This document shows positions 48,021-59,100 of a stretch of DNA of 64,000 nucleotides, one piece after another. The stretch is taken from contig ML976991.1 of assembly GCA_010015675.1 (NCBI GenBank), forward strand, positions 907,017 through 971,016, written 5' to 3'. Source of the stretch: Byssothecium circinans (lineage: Eukaryota > Ascomycota > Dothideomycetes > Pleosporales > Massarinaceae). The notes under the pieces were generated by a model. That model saw only the letters and a program-made list of their open reading frames with translations. It did no database searches and was not told the DNA's origin. A program made the translations under genes and the position numbers. Numbering within the stretch: the stretch's first letter is position 1; every line of letters starts with the position of its first letter.

Positions 48021-48956
48021 GTTTACTTCGACTAAGAACGTTATCGAGCAAGACAAGAACTACTGGGGATGTAGATATGAGGAGGCCAGGCTACCCAGCG
48101 CATATGATGGATGGAACGATAGGGACACGAGCATGGGGGGGAAATTGGATTTGAGTTTTCCTTTGATATCATCCGGACTCCCTGAGGCAGGGTCTGGCGT
48201 GTACTTTATGGTGTTTAGCATGCAATGTTTTGATTCCCATTGTTCCATCGCTTTTCAACTTATTGTAGAAGTATCCAATCATTTGAAGATGTGCATGTAT
48301 ATTTAGGGGAAAAAAGCTTAAAACCATACTCCACGAAACTTATCCAAAGGGTATTCACTACGTCATACCTAGCTAGTCCTTGAGCTTTAGAAGTGATGCG
48401 AGGTTGCGACAGCTTGTTTTTCGATACATGTGTATCTTGGGAGATATTCTAAAAAATACACTCTGTGATACTTGTTTAAGGGGTATTCAGCGTAGAATAC
48501 CTATCTTTTCTTCAAGCTTTAGGGGGATACGAGGTTTTGACAGCTTCTTTACTGAGAATCCCTCGTTGGAAAATCAGATGAAAAGCATACTCTGTAATAC
48601 TTATCTAAGGGGGATTTAGTGCCTGATATCTATCTTATCCTTAAGTTTTGGAGGTGATGCGAGGTTTTGACAGCTTCTGTCCTTGGAATATCTTACTGCG
48701 AAAGCCTGTGCAAATAGATCGGTGCATAACATCCAGTGGGCATGTATATCTCCAGGAAATAAGCCAAAAACTATACTCTGCAAAACCTACCTAAGGGGGA
48801 TCCAATACCTAATACTCACTTGATCCTTCGAGCCCTAACGATAACCAGAGATTTAACAACTTGTTTTCCCACATCATCTTCCCACGAGAGCTGCAGAACT
48901 GGATACATGGTACGCGACATCACGCTAAGCCGTTGCCCCAACAACGAATAACAAAC
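48021..48956. other. Intergenic, aconitase 3' flank with repeat array
   Basis: The right two-thirds is occupied by the degenerate repeat described separately. The first ~300 bases are the probable aconitase 3' UTR. No gene. Confidence 0.6.
48325..48867. repeat. Four-copy degenerate tandem repeat
   Basis: Four related ~95-nt cores lie at about 48325-48420, 48457-48550, 48585-48680 and 48771-48867, separated by 36, 34 and 90 nt. Shared landmarks in order are CATACTCTG(T/C)(A/G)A, CTAAGGGG(T/G)ATT, a TACCTA(T/G)C segment, (G/A)AGCTTTAG, GATGCGAGGTT and GACAGCTT(C/G)T. Copies one and four also share upstream flank (GCATGTATAT...GGAAA..A.GC), so the ancestral unit was probably near 130 nt. Copies differ at many sites, so the array is old. 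No coding frame runs through it. Confidence 0.75.
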
Positions 48957-51456
48957 ATGCAGCGACAACGAACTTCTCGTTCTGCACCACCCACTCACCG
49001 TATTATTGAGGCACGCAATTGCGCTGCACATCTTTATCGCAACGAAATCGAATCCACAGCCGCCGCAATGGCTCGTCTACGCAATCCCAGCGCCGCAACG
49101 GAACCGCCCATATTCATCCCACCCACCTCCTCGACGCCACGCACTACTACCCGTTCCAGCCCACGGAAAACTAAAACCGTGCGCGAATCGCCGTCGACCC
49201 GCGAGCTGCGATACTCGTCCCAGAATGCCGAGGACTCGTTCCTCGTGCCGAAGGCAAATGCAGAGATTTCGCCGGTTAGGAAACAGCGCGTACTCCGACC
49301 CGTAGCGAGCAACAGCCGACTACTCCGTAAACTGAGTGATGAGAGTCTTGCGGCGACACCGGATAGGAAAGATAGGAGAAGGGAGCGGGGTAGGGCGCGA
49401 GCTGGTGATGGAGATGTGTTTGGGAGCTTTGGAGGTGGAGCTGGTGGGTTGTATGCTAAGACGTTGGCTAAGAGTGTCGCGAGGAAGCAGAGGGGGAGGA
49501 GGTTGGATATTGGAGTTGGGATTGAGATGGATATGAGTACGATGAGTATGAGGGAGCAAGATACTGTGCTGGATACTGAGGAGGACACGGTTGAGGGAGA
49601 GGAGAAGAGTATTCTTTGTGATGAAGGGGAGGATAAGGAGAATATTGGTGAAGAGGTGATGGGGAGAGAAGACAGTGATGATGAAGACGAGGACGAGGAG
49701 CCGGTGGTGACTGTAAGGAGAGGGCAGAGAGGAGCACAGGCTAGACGGCGTATCATCTCTTCTTCTGAGGACGAGGATAGTGAGGAAGAGGAAGTTGTCA
49801 AGGTCAGTAACATACAGTGATATTTGACTGGTCGGGCTTTGCTAACGATATCAGCTGCAACTACGAACATCTTCACAAAAGCCAGTATCAGAGATGCCGC
49901 CGCCGCCTCCTCCGCTCAGTTCGCTGCGACCACCCTTTCGGAAAGGACATAGTCAGATCTCGAACTGGGCTCAAGAGGTTATCGATTTGACTGACTCACC
50001 TGAACCTCCATCATCGTTTGTGCTCCCACCACCGATAAAAGCACGCACGGCTTCGTTCGCTGCTTCTTCGCGTCCCACTACATCCGGTTCAAACGATGCG
50101 GGCGCGATGCTTCACTTGTAAGTTACTTCATAGTCTGACTAGTGCACGAACTGACGAGCGTCGTATAGTTCACCAACGCCAACCAAACAACGCTCCCCTC
50201 GCAAAGCGCCCCCGATCTCCCGCCCAACAACGCCCCCCGCACGACTGAGCCCCTCGAAACTTGTCTCGCCTTCAAAGAAGAACCCCCAGATTCCCCATGC
50301 CCCAGCTCTTCGACCGAGCATCGATGCCTTTTGGGATCCAGAGGTAGTGAATGATTGGAACGACAAGCACTCACCCTCCAAGCCGCTCCTCTCGCCTAGG
50401 AAACAAAAACTGTTCAAGCAGCTAGAGATGCAGATGGAAGGCATCCGTCTCTCTGATAGCGAAAGTGACGCATCTATCCCCTCGCCCACAACATCACCAA
50501 AGAAGAAGCAGGGCAGGCCTCAAAACCCAAGTCCTACGAAGAAGAGTAGCAAGACGACCTCCGACACAAGCACACCGAACGTAGCCGACGCACGCGCCCA
50601 ACGAAAAGACTTCGCCGCCCGCAAACACGCCATAGCAGAAGCCTTCCTCACGGAGCTAGACAACACCATCACAAACGGCCACATAGCCACACTCTCGCAC
50701 TCCACAGGCGGCATAAAACTCATCTGGTCCCGCACCCTCAAAACGACCGCTGGCCGCGCAAACTGGCGGCGCGAACAAATCCGCCTGCGCACCGGGCCCT
50801 TGCCCTCCGACCTAAAGACTGAAATCCGACACCACTGCTCCATCGAGCTCGCGGAGAAAGTCATCGACGACGAAGAACGTCTCTACAACGTCCTCGCGCA
50901 CGAATACTGCCACCTCACCACCTTCATGATCTCCGAAGTCCGCAACAACCCGCACGGCGCAGAGTTCAAGTCCTGGGGCGCGAGAGTGACTTCGGCGTTT
51001 CGGCACAGCAGGGGCGTGGAGGTCACCACTAAGCATAGCTATAAGATCGAGTACAAGTACGTCTGGGAATGCATCGCTTGCGGTTATGAATTCAAGCGGC
51101 ATAGCAAATCTGTAGATCCGGTAAGGCATTCGTGTGGAAGGTGCAAGGGGAAGTTGGTGCAGACGAAACCGACGCCGAGGGGGATGGGGGCGGGGGCGAA
51201 GGGGAAGGGTGCAGATGGGAATGGCGGTGGGGAGGTGAAGAAGAGCGAGTATCAGGTCTTTGTTAAGGAAAACTTTGCGAGGGTTAAGAGGGAGATGGGG
51301 GAGAGGGGCGAGGATACTAAGATGGGGAGGGTTATGGAGGTTGTGGCGAGGGAGTATCGGGCTGGGAAGGAGGGGAGGGGGAAGGTTGCGGTGGAGGTTG
51401 AGGTCGGGGTTGGGGTTGGGGAGGTGGAGAGTGCGTTTGAGGGGTTGAAGATCTGA
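48957..51456 (+). CDS. GCNA/ACRC-type SprT metalloprotease
   Basis: Exons 48957-49802, 49855-50117 and 50169-51456 give 798 residues. The first ~500 residues are disordered, basic then strongly acidic (DDEDEDEEP, SSEDEDSEEEE), with a SUMO-interaction-like EVIDLTDSPEP. A SprT-like zinc protease domain follows with HEYCH (residues 614-618) and a third His in NPHG (632). A four-cysteine zinc ribbon is next (C671, C674, C692, C695). The C-terminal HMG-box-like segment begins YQVFVKENFARVKREM. This order matches germ-cell nuclear acidic protein (GCNA) proteases that remove DNA-protein crosslinks, including topoisomerase adducts. Nuclear function is inferred from the family. An upstream in-frame ATG at 48861 is possible but lies in the repeat. 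Confidence 0.9.
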
Positions 51457-51750
51457 GTGGTGAGGGGGCTGGTGAGGCGCTTAGGGATGAAGTGGTGGAG
51501 TGTTTGGGGATGACGTGGTTTGGAGTTCGTGCTTGACTTTTTCATAGCGTGGAGTATTTGGCGTTGTGAACGATTAGTATTTTATTTTTCTAAAAGTCCA
51601 TCTTTGCTCCTACCGAGTTCGAGTTTCATGGTTCTCCATTCCCTAGCCTTCACAAGGCAATGAAAAAGACACGGCGCTATGAAGATTCGAAAAGAGATAT
51701 GAAACGTGGTCTTGATACGTACGTTTTACTCTTAATACGTCCTGACTTCC

Positions 51751-51985
51751 TCACAACCTTTTCCGTCTAGCCACGAAGTCCACATCGACAACGATATCCC
51801 ACCCGGCATGTTTGCGCGCATGCGTCTGTACTAGCCTGGGAGTGGAAGGTTAGCAGAGGGGAATACTGGCGCGGAGACTGCTAACGGGATGGTTGCGGAT
51901 GCTGCGGGTGGGTGCGCAGGGAATGCGAGATAAGGGCGGTGGGGAAGTGTAGGGAGAGAGGGTGTAGGGTTGAGAAGGAAGACAT
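51751..51985 (-). CDS. 59-residue orphan protein, two exons
   Basis: Exons 51985-51886 and 51830-51751 are joined across a 55-nt intron (GTTAGC...TCTGCTAAC...CTAG). The frame gives 59 residues, from MSSFSTLHPLSLHFPTAL to ..VDVDFVARRKRL. The upstream CCCAG acceptor would create a stop at once, so the CTAG acceptor is used. The C-terminus is basic and the N-terminal half is rich in His/Pro/Leu with no clear membrane segment. I do not recognise the family. Correct phase, consensus branch site and a compact C-terminus argue for a real small gene in the SprT-prefoldin gap, but chance cannot be excluded. Confidence 0.5.
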
Positions 51986-52400
51986 TTGGGCACTGAAGTG
52001 AGGGTGCGGTGGAGTTTTGCTGGTAGAGATGTGGTGTTTGAGTGTTGGTGTAATGAGGGGTTGTTGGCAGGGTTTGGAATCTATCTGTGTGACTAGGGTA
52101 GAGTTACTATTTAGAGCTTGAGCAAGGATTGTGGAGTAAAATTGGGAGGTTACATATGGTACACGTCTTATAAGACGGTCCAGGGCTCCAAGGCCGGGAT
52201 TTAGTGATCAAGCATATAGACAGATCTCGCACTTCCCCCTCATAGCTTCTGCAATAGGCTCACTGCCAGAGCCGAAGCACAAGTGACTCACAAGGATTCG
52301 AGATTCCACTCTGCTAATAAGCGGATAGAAAAAACCCTCACCGTCCTAGCCATACCCATCCCAAACATCCCCCTTCTCCAGTCCAACCCTCAACCCCTCC
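51986..52400. other. Intergenic, orphan gene upstream side to prefoldin 3' end
   Basis: Nothing recognised beyond the likely promoter of the 59-residue gene. Confidence 0.4.
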
Positions 52401-53174
52401 CTAACCCCCCGGCGACGTCCCCTTCTTCCCCTCTATCGATTCCCCCGCCTCCCTCTCCTTCCTCCTCTGCGCAACATCCCAATTATACACCCTCGCAAAC
52501 GCAACCTCCAACGTCGTAATCTGCTCTCTCAAAAACTCCATATCCTCCTGACAAGTCGCCAGACTGTGCCTCGCCGTCTCCAGCTTCGAGCTCAGCAGTT
52601 CCTCGGCTTCCGGGACCGAGTATGCGAGCATCACGTTTGCACCGAGCCAGAGGTAGACTTCGTCGGTGGGGGGGACTTCCGCTTTTGCGAAGAGCGTCTC
52701 GTTGAGCTCGAAGGTGGTTTCGATGGGGGCGGCGTTCGTCTATCGAGCGGGTCTGGGGTTAGTTTTGGAGGGTTGGGATGTGATGGGGAGGGGGAATTGC
52801 GTGCCTTTCGCGCTTTTAGGAAGCGCACTGTTTCTAGCGTCTTTTTGATGTCGGGGATTTTGTCTTGGAGTCCGGAGGCGCGACGCTGGGTGTTGGCTTC
52901 CATGAACTGGTATTTCCTAAACTAACTGTGAATCTTCGGGGCCGCTTGAGCATGGGATCTGGGTGGAAATTTCGTACGAGATCATCTCTTTGAAGCTGTT
53001 CATTGTGCTCTCGACTTCAGAGCGGTTGGTCACGTAGTCTTCCACTCGGTCGACGAAGGGCGCGACAGGGATGCCGCGGGGGTTTGTGGCGCCATCTTTG
53101 CTGTGGTGATGTTAGGGTGATTTTCGGAGAGGCGTAGAGAGGCGGTACCTTGTGAGCTTTAGAGAGGAAGCCAT
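52401..53174 (-). CDS. PAC10: Prefoldin subunit 3
   Basis: Alpha-type prefoldin subunit (Pac10/VBP1) of the hexameric cochaperone that hands actin and tubulin to the CCT chaperonin. Exons 53174-53149, 53100-52978, 52916-52805 and 52739-52401 give 199 residues. Markers are NPRGIPVAPFVDRVEDYV, QFMEANTQRRASGLQDKIPD, the beta-hairpin core IETTFELNETLFAKAEV, YLWLGANVMLAYS, and the second long helix (LLSSKLETARHSLATCQEDM). The two long helices form the tentacle coiled coil. The third intron (52740-52804) begins with GC (AAG|GCACGC), a GC-AG intron required by the conserved frame. A short Gly/Ser tail ends the protein. Confidence 0.92.
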
Positions 53175-55541
53175 TGCGAAGCTTGTCTAGGTGCGCAAGA
53201 AGCCGCGCAAACTGTAGCTTTCGACGTTGAATGTGCCGTATGATCTTCGAAAGTTGTTGCTTAGTCATGGAAGGCGGGGCGTATGCCAAGATATCTTTCC
53301 GCCCCCGCTATACCCCGCTCCGCTCCGCTGCCGCCGCTCCTCCGTCGTTCCCTAAGATTCACCCTCCCTTTTCATCCGGAACAGCCTTGCACCAACATCG
53401 TCATCTCACGACCACCACCACTATCATGTCTCGGCACCTTATCGATCTGCGCACCTGTCCAATGGTTTATGTGTCGCTCCTCATCCAAACGAGTACGAGA
53501 AGTCCCACTTATGCATCTTTTATCGAAATCCACCGCCCAATTTCTCCTCATCTTCAGCCGTGCATCTCAACGTTATCCGGATGCCACGTCGCCTGGGCAT
53601 CTTGTATCAAGCGAAAGCCAAGCCATATACTCCTATCGGGAAACTGTCTCAAGGCCTGGGACCCGAACAGCATCAGCGCTAGACCTTGAGCCGTTAACAG
53701 GATACCCTATCAGTAAGCTGCAGCTACGGTGCATCAAGCACCTAATTCAGCCTCATGCAACCTGCATCTTACAATGACCATCAATGACCATCGGCTTCGG
53801 CTTCTCCACACACCGAACACTTCGAAGATAGCCGCAGGCAAACGTCCGCTCGTCCAGCTCGCCGACCACACCGACCGAACACCTCAAGCATTTCAGCAGG
53901 CGAAGATCAATTCAGCTCATCCATCTCGCCGACCACGCCAACGCGAACTTTTCGCCAACGCATCAGCAACCGCTTATGCTGAATGTGCAATGACGCATCT
54001 CAGTCAGAATTCACATGTGCAGCATGCGTAGCTACGGTCAACATTCCGGCGTGTCTGTATCGTCTCACCATGTTCGTAATCTTCTCATTCAGTACGGTGA
54101 TTTCTCACGCTATGGCTTGCGTCTGGAAGAGCTGATACAAGTTCTGACGCTTAACGATTGATTATCCCGATCGACAGCTTCAGCAACCAAATTGCAAGCC
54201 CCCTAACGTTAGAACAAGAACTTCCCCTTCGGGCAATGTGATAAGGTGAGACTTATCTCGTCAGCCGGCACCCGACTCCCGGGATGAGCACGTTGATCAG
54301 CAGCGGCGATCAACGGGAACCATCCGGATATCCCTGCTGCCGTATGAGCCAGGTCTTGGCTGCATCTTACCGTATCAACAAAGGCATGTTGAACTTGCTG
54401 TTCGGCTGTCAATCTCAATCAGCTGCAAAGATGGTACAACCGCACATGCTCTCGATCTGAGCACAGTTCCCACTCAAAGGTCGTGGCAAGGTCGACGACG
54501 TTCCCATCTTCGCACATCTGGTTTTCGATACACAACTCAGTCATCATACGCTGTTCGCTCAACATACGCCGGGTACTATGGACATGGTTGAATCCGGTTC
54601 CTCTGCTGCTAGCTCGCAAGCCAGTCAGCCCCAGCCGTGCGTTGGCTTATTTCAGCCTCTGCGCTTGCACCTCCTCCTTCTGCACCAAATTAACCGTGGT
54701 GGTCTTGCATGTGCAGTTACTGCAGCCTCTATATCTATGACGTATATCAGATAATGGCATATTTTTCACATGTATATGGAGCGGCGTTGAATCTATAGGT
54801 TGTGGGTGCGCCACGCGGTTGCAAAAACTAGTCTTGCGGGAGTGGACGTTGGCAGTTAGCTTATTTACTTCCCAAAGCAGAAATTAGCGAGTCTCCCATT
54901 TTTTGTCGGTGGAAGTGAGTCCATGATAGCTGCTTTGAGCGAGATTACGGAGTGAGGTAGCATGATACTCCGCTGCGAGCTATCCTGCACTTTCCCACTG
55001 CAGTAATGGTACTCAACTTGTAAGTCCATAGTAGAACAAAACGAACACACATAGGAGATCAGTGGCTGTTAAATAACTACTGAGAATCACCGCCGATTAA
55101 CTTTGTTCAAATCCAACACTGTACTCTTTCACATGCTCACCCCTACCTCGCATCACTATAGCATCAGCGTTGAACGACCTAGTTCATCGAAGTGTTCTAG
55201 TGTCCCAGTACCAACGCATCCAACTTTTGCTCCGCGGGGTTGCTCCGCGGGTGCTCAGACGCACGCCTTCAATAGTTAAGACCTGGATCAAGAATGGTAC
55301 ACTATGCGTAGCTGCAGGATCGTATAGTATAGATCCGGCGAATGCAGAGATGCAACTAGAGTGTAGCTGCAGGTGTAGGTATATCGGTTTCGCGGAAGGC
55401 TAGGAGGGAAACGTGGGAAAATACAATAGTGCGGCGAAGGTGTGGCCACGCGGTTTTTAATTTGGGTGTTTGGTGGAGCGTGGTAAATACTTCGGCGCTA
55501 GTGTTAGTTTGTAGTGTAAGGTAAGTTATTAAGGGGATAGA

Positions 55542-55689
55542 GAGGAGAGGGAAAGGAGAGGGAAAGGAGAGGGAAAGGAGAGGGAAAGGAGAGGGAAAGG
55601 AGAGGNNNNNNNNNNNNNNNNNNNNAGGAGAGGGAAAGGAGAGGGAAAGGAGAGGGAAAGGAGAGGGAAAGGAGAGGGAAAGGAGAGGT
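55542..55689. repeat. 11-bp minisatellite (AGGAGAGGGAA)n with assembly gap
   Basis: Near-perfect tandem copies of AGGAGAGGGAA on both sides of a 20-N gap at 55606-55625. One strand is purely purine, the other pyrimidine. True copy number is unknown because the gap sits inside the array. Confidence 0.95.
55606..55625. other. Run of 20 N (assembly gap)
   Basis: Undetermined bases inside the minisatellite, most simply a read-length or collapse problem at the repeat. Confidence 1.
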
Positions 55690-56113
55690 GCATGAAGAAT
55701 ACAAACCAACAAGTACAAAAGAAAAAGCACTCAGGACCATAAGTTCTTAAGAAAATCTATTTGTATCGAATGTACATTACTCAAAGACAAAGCCCGCCGC
55801 AATTCAGGCAATGCCCCGAGCAGGACATATATATATAAGGAAAAAGTATCAGTCGTGAGGGTAACATGAAAACAAATTTGCCAAAAACCCAACTAGAAAC
55901 GCCGCTCTCTATCCCAATTGAAAACCTAGACCCAAACCGCGGAAACGCCTAAGAAACGACTGGTGGATTAGGATTAATGCAATGTCGGAGGTGAATCCCA
56001 AACGCCAACATCCCCAAAGTTCAACGCTTGAACAAAGGAAATGCATGCTTGCTGTCTAGATAAAAGAAAAAGATGAGAAAAGAAACGATTGCACAGTCTG
56101 CGTCATTCATCGC

Positions 56114-59100
56114 TCATAGCTTCAGGCCCTTCTGGATGAGCTTGCCCAATGTAACACCCTGGGGGAATGTTAGTAACTGATCGAGAGAAGGTGTGGGGTG
56201 GGAAAGACTTACGTGTTCACCCTTCATCATGGTGAAGTGGTTGCCACCCATGACGGCATACTCAAAGTTCTCCTTAGGCAACAGCTGAGCCCAGCCATTG
56301 TCGTCGAAGACGGTGCGGTTGTTGAGCAGCCATTTCATAGGAGCCGGGTCCTCACCCTCGCCTGGGGGAGGGCGCGGGTCATCGGGGTTGGGGCACACAC
56401 CATCCGTGCACCAGATAGCAAGGACCGGGGGTGCGAGCTTGGGATCCATAGGGGTCGGGTCGTATTCCTTCAGATTCTTGATGGCGGCGGCGAAGTGAGG
56501 CAGGAGCCAAGACGGAGTACCGCCGGGCTTGCCGGTGCCGAGGAGACCTATTTGGTCAAAGAAAATGTGGAGGCGGGCGGGAAGAGGGTCGAGAGAGACG
56601 GGGCAGGGCGCATCGATGAGGACGAGGCTTTCGACCTTTTCACCGGCGTTGACGAGTTGCTGTGTCACTTCGTAGGCCATGACACCACCGGCAGACCATC
56701 CACCGATGAGATAGGGGCCCTTGGGTTGACGGCGCTTGATCTCGGTAAGGAAGAGAGTGGAAACACCCTCAACACCAGAAGTCCACTTCTCTGGCTGCTT
56801 CATGAACGGGCAGTTCAATCCGTAGACAGCCAAGTCCTTGGAGATGTTGGGGATAGAGATGTAGGAGGTTGCGCTGCCAGAGCCATCGGGAACGAGGAAG
56901 AACTTTTTCGTAGCCGTTTTGGCGTTGCCTTGGAGAAGCACCGAAGTCGCAGGAGGCAAGTTGGAAACATCGACAACCTTGGCTAGCTTCTTGTTCACCT
57001 CAGAGAGTTGAGGAGCATTCTTAGCCGGCTTGGTCGGTTTAATAGTGACTGTGGCGGAAACGTTGATCTTCTCCTGGGGTTTGGGACGCATGCCGAGCTC
57101 GTTCTCAATATCCTCGATCGTGACATTGGTCACAAGGAAGGTCGAAGGGAGGTCGATGCCGGTCTGTTCGCGGAGAGCACCGAGGATGGTCAAGCTCATC
57201 AGAGAGTCCATACCCATCTCGGACAGATCCAGCTTGTCAGTAATCTCGGAAACATCAACACCCATCTCCTCTGCAACGATCTTGCGAGCTAGGCTAGGAG
57301 CACCATCAACGACTTGATGCGTCTCAGTGACCTTGATATCAACATCCTCCTTACTAGAGACGCTAGGAGCGGAGCTCGCTGGAGTGCTATTGTCACCAGC
57401 TGCGTACGGGGTGGAGAGGTCGCCACTATCTTCGGTAGTGTCAGACTCAGCATCATCCTCGACAACAACCGCGCCACCATCGTACTGGGCGAAAAACTTC
57501 TTCATCTCACCAACCGTTGCGTAGTCGGTGAACAAGGTCGAGCTGATTTCCATATCGAGGTCCTCGCGGAACTTGGCAGAGATAGTGAGGGACATGAGAG
57601 AGTCGACTCCAAGGTTCTCGAAGGCGGCATCATCGACAAGCTCAGTCATGTCGACATCAGTCTCCTCGGCGATGATCTTCATGACACGAGAGACCATGGA
57701 GTTGGCAGATGCCTTGGGGCGAAGATCAACTTTGGCGGTCTTTGGCGCCTTTGCAGCAGGCTTGGGGGAGACCTTGACGGGCGCAGGAGCAAGTGATTTG
57801 GCAGGAGCATGCTTCGCCGCAGAAGCAGGAGCAGCCTTTGTGGCACTAGGAGGCGGCAGCATGAAGTTGAAGGTGCGGCGGGGGATGTTCTGGAACTTCA
57901 GACCTAGGACCATGCCGATAACCTCGCCATCCTCCAAGATGTACACATCGCCGACAGAAATGTTCTTTGGAGCAGGCTGCATGCGCACGTAGGAACGGTA
58001 CTTCTTCTCTGGCGACAATTGCTTGGAGATCCTGATGGAGCCCCACCCGTGCGAAATGTACACTGAATCATCCGAGTCAAGATGATCCGAAGCGTTGACG
58101 ATGAAACCCGAAAGGTGGGCCAAGCTGTCGATCCAGTATGGCGAGCAGAAGAACTCACCATCAGCGGAAGTGGTCTGGAACTTGACAGAAGCGGTGGCTT
58201 CGGTCGTCTTTCCATCAAGGATGACCTCCTCCATACCGCGGTAGTTGTCGGCATATGAGACAAGAGCCTTGAACAGCTTGTAAGCCATACCGCGAAGGAC
58301 CTTATGAGCAGCGCCCGTCTGCAGCTTCTGTGTGAGCATGTCGATCTGGGCCTGAACCATGTACTGGGTGCGGGCCCATTCCTCCTTCCAGGCGTTGACA
58401 TCCTCATACTTGACGCATCCAAAAGCATGCTCGGCAAGCACCTTGGAGCCATCAGCAGTGACAGTGCGGTACTTAAGCTCGACCTTGTTAGTCTCAAGGT
58501 CAGCTGTAGCCTCGATCTGCAGGTGCTGGCCAGCTGGAGGAGGAGGGTATTGTGGCATCAAACCCTTGGTAACTTCCATGGCACAAACGTTCAAGCCAGG
58601 GGTCGGTAGATTCGGGCGCAGCTGCTTGTATAGGTAATCCGCGATGGTCATGGCTTGATCTGCGTAGAGAGATGATGGGCAGAAGGGGTTGCCATTCATC
58701 TGATGGCCGCTGATGGTAGCCTTGAGCTTGGGATCAGAGATATCAGACTGGACAACAACAGTACCAGAGTTGGCGTGCAGCGTCTCGCGAACAATGCGAT
58801 GGCAAGATGTGGTCGAAAGCTTTGACTGCATTGGCTGAGGAGCCTCAATAGCCTTAGGCTCAGCAACACGAGGCGCTTCACCTTTGCTGAGAGTCCAGTT
58901 GTTGTGATAGTCGAGCCAGTACTTCTTGCTGTCGAATGAGTAGGTGGGGAGCGTGAGAAGCTCATGCGCGTCGTTGAAGTGTTTGTGGTACTCATTAAAG
59001 TCGATGTAGACACCCGCTAGGTAGAGAGTTGAGATGCTGTTGGAAAGCGTCTTCCAAGGATCTTCATTGCGACGGAGCGAGCCGGCGGTGCAGGGCGAGC

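Larger units (their letters stand above)
53175..56113. other. 2.9-kb gene-poor stretch before the PKS
   Basis: No supported gene. At ~53800-53960 there is a weak internal duplication (CTCGCCGACCACACCGACC against CTCGCCGACCACGCC) and at ~55220-55250 a short GCTCCGCGGG duplication. The 11-bp minisatellite and its sequence gap lie at the right end. The last ~370 bases are the PKS 3' flank. Confidence 0.5.
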
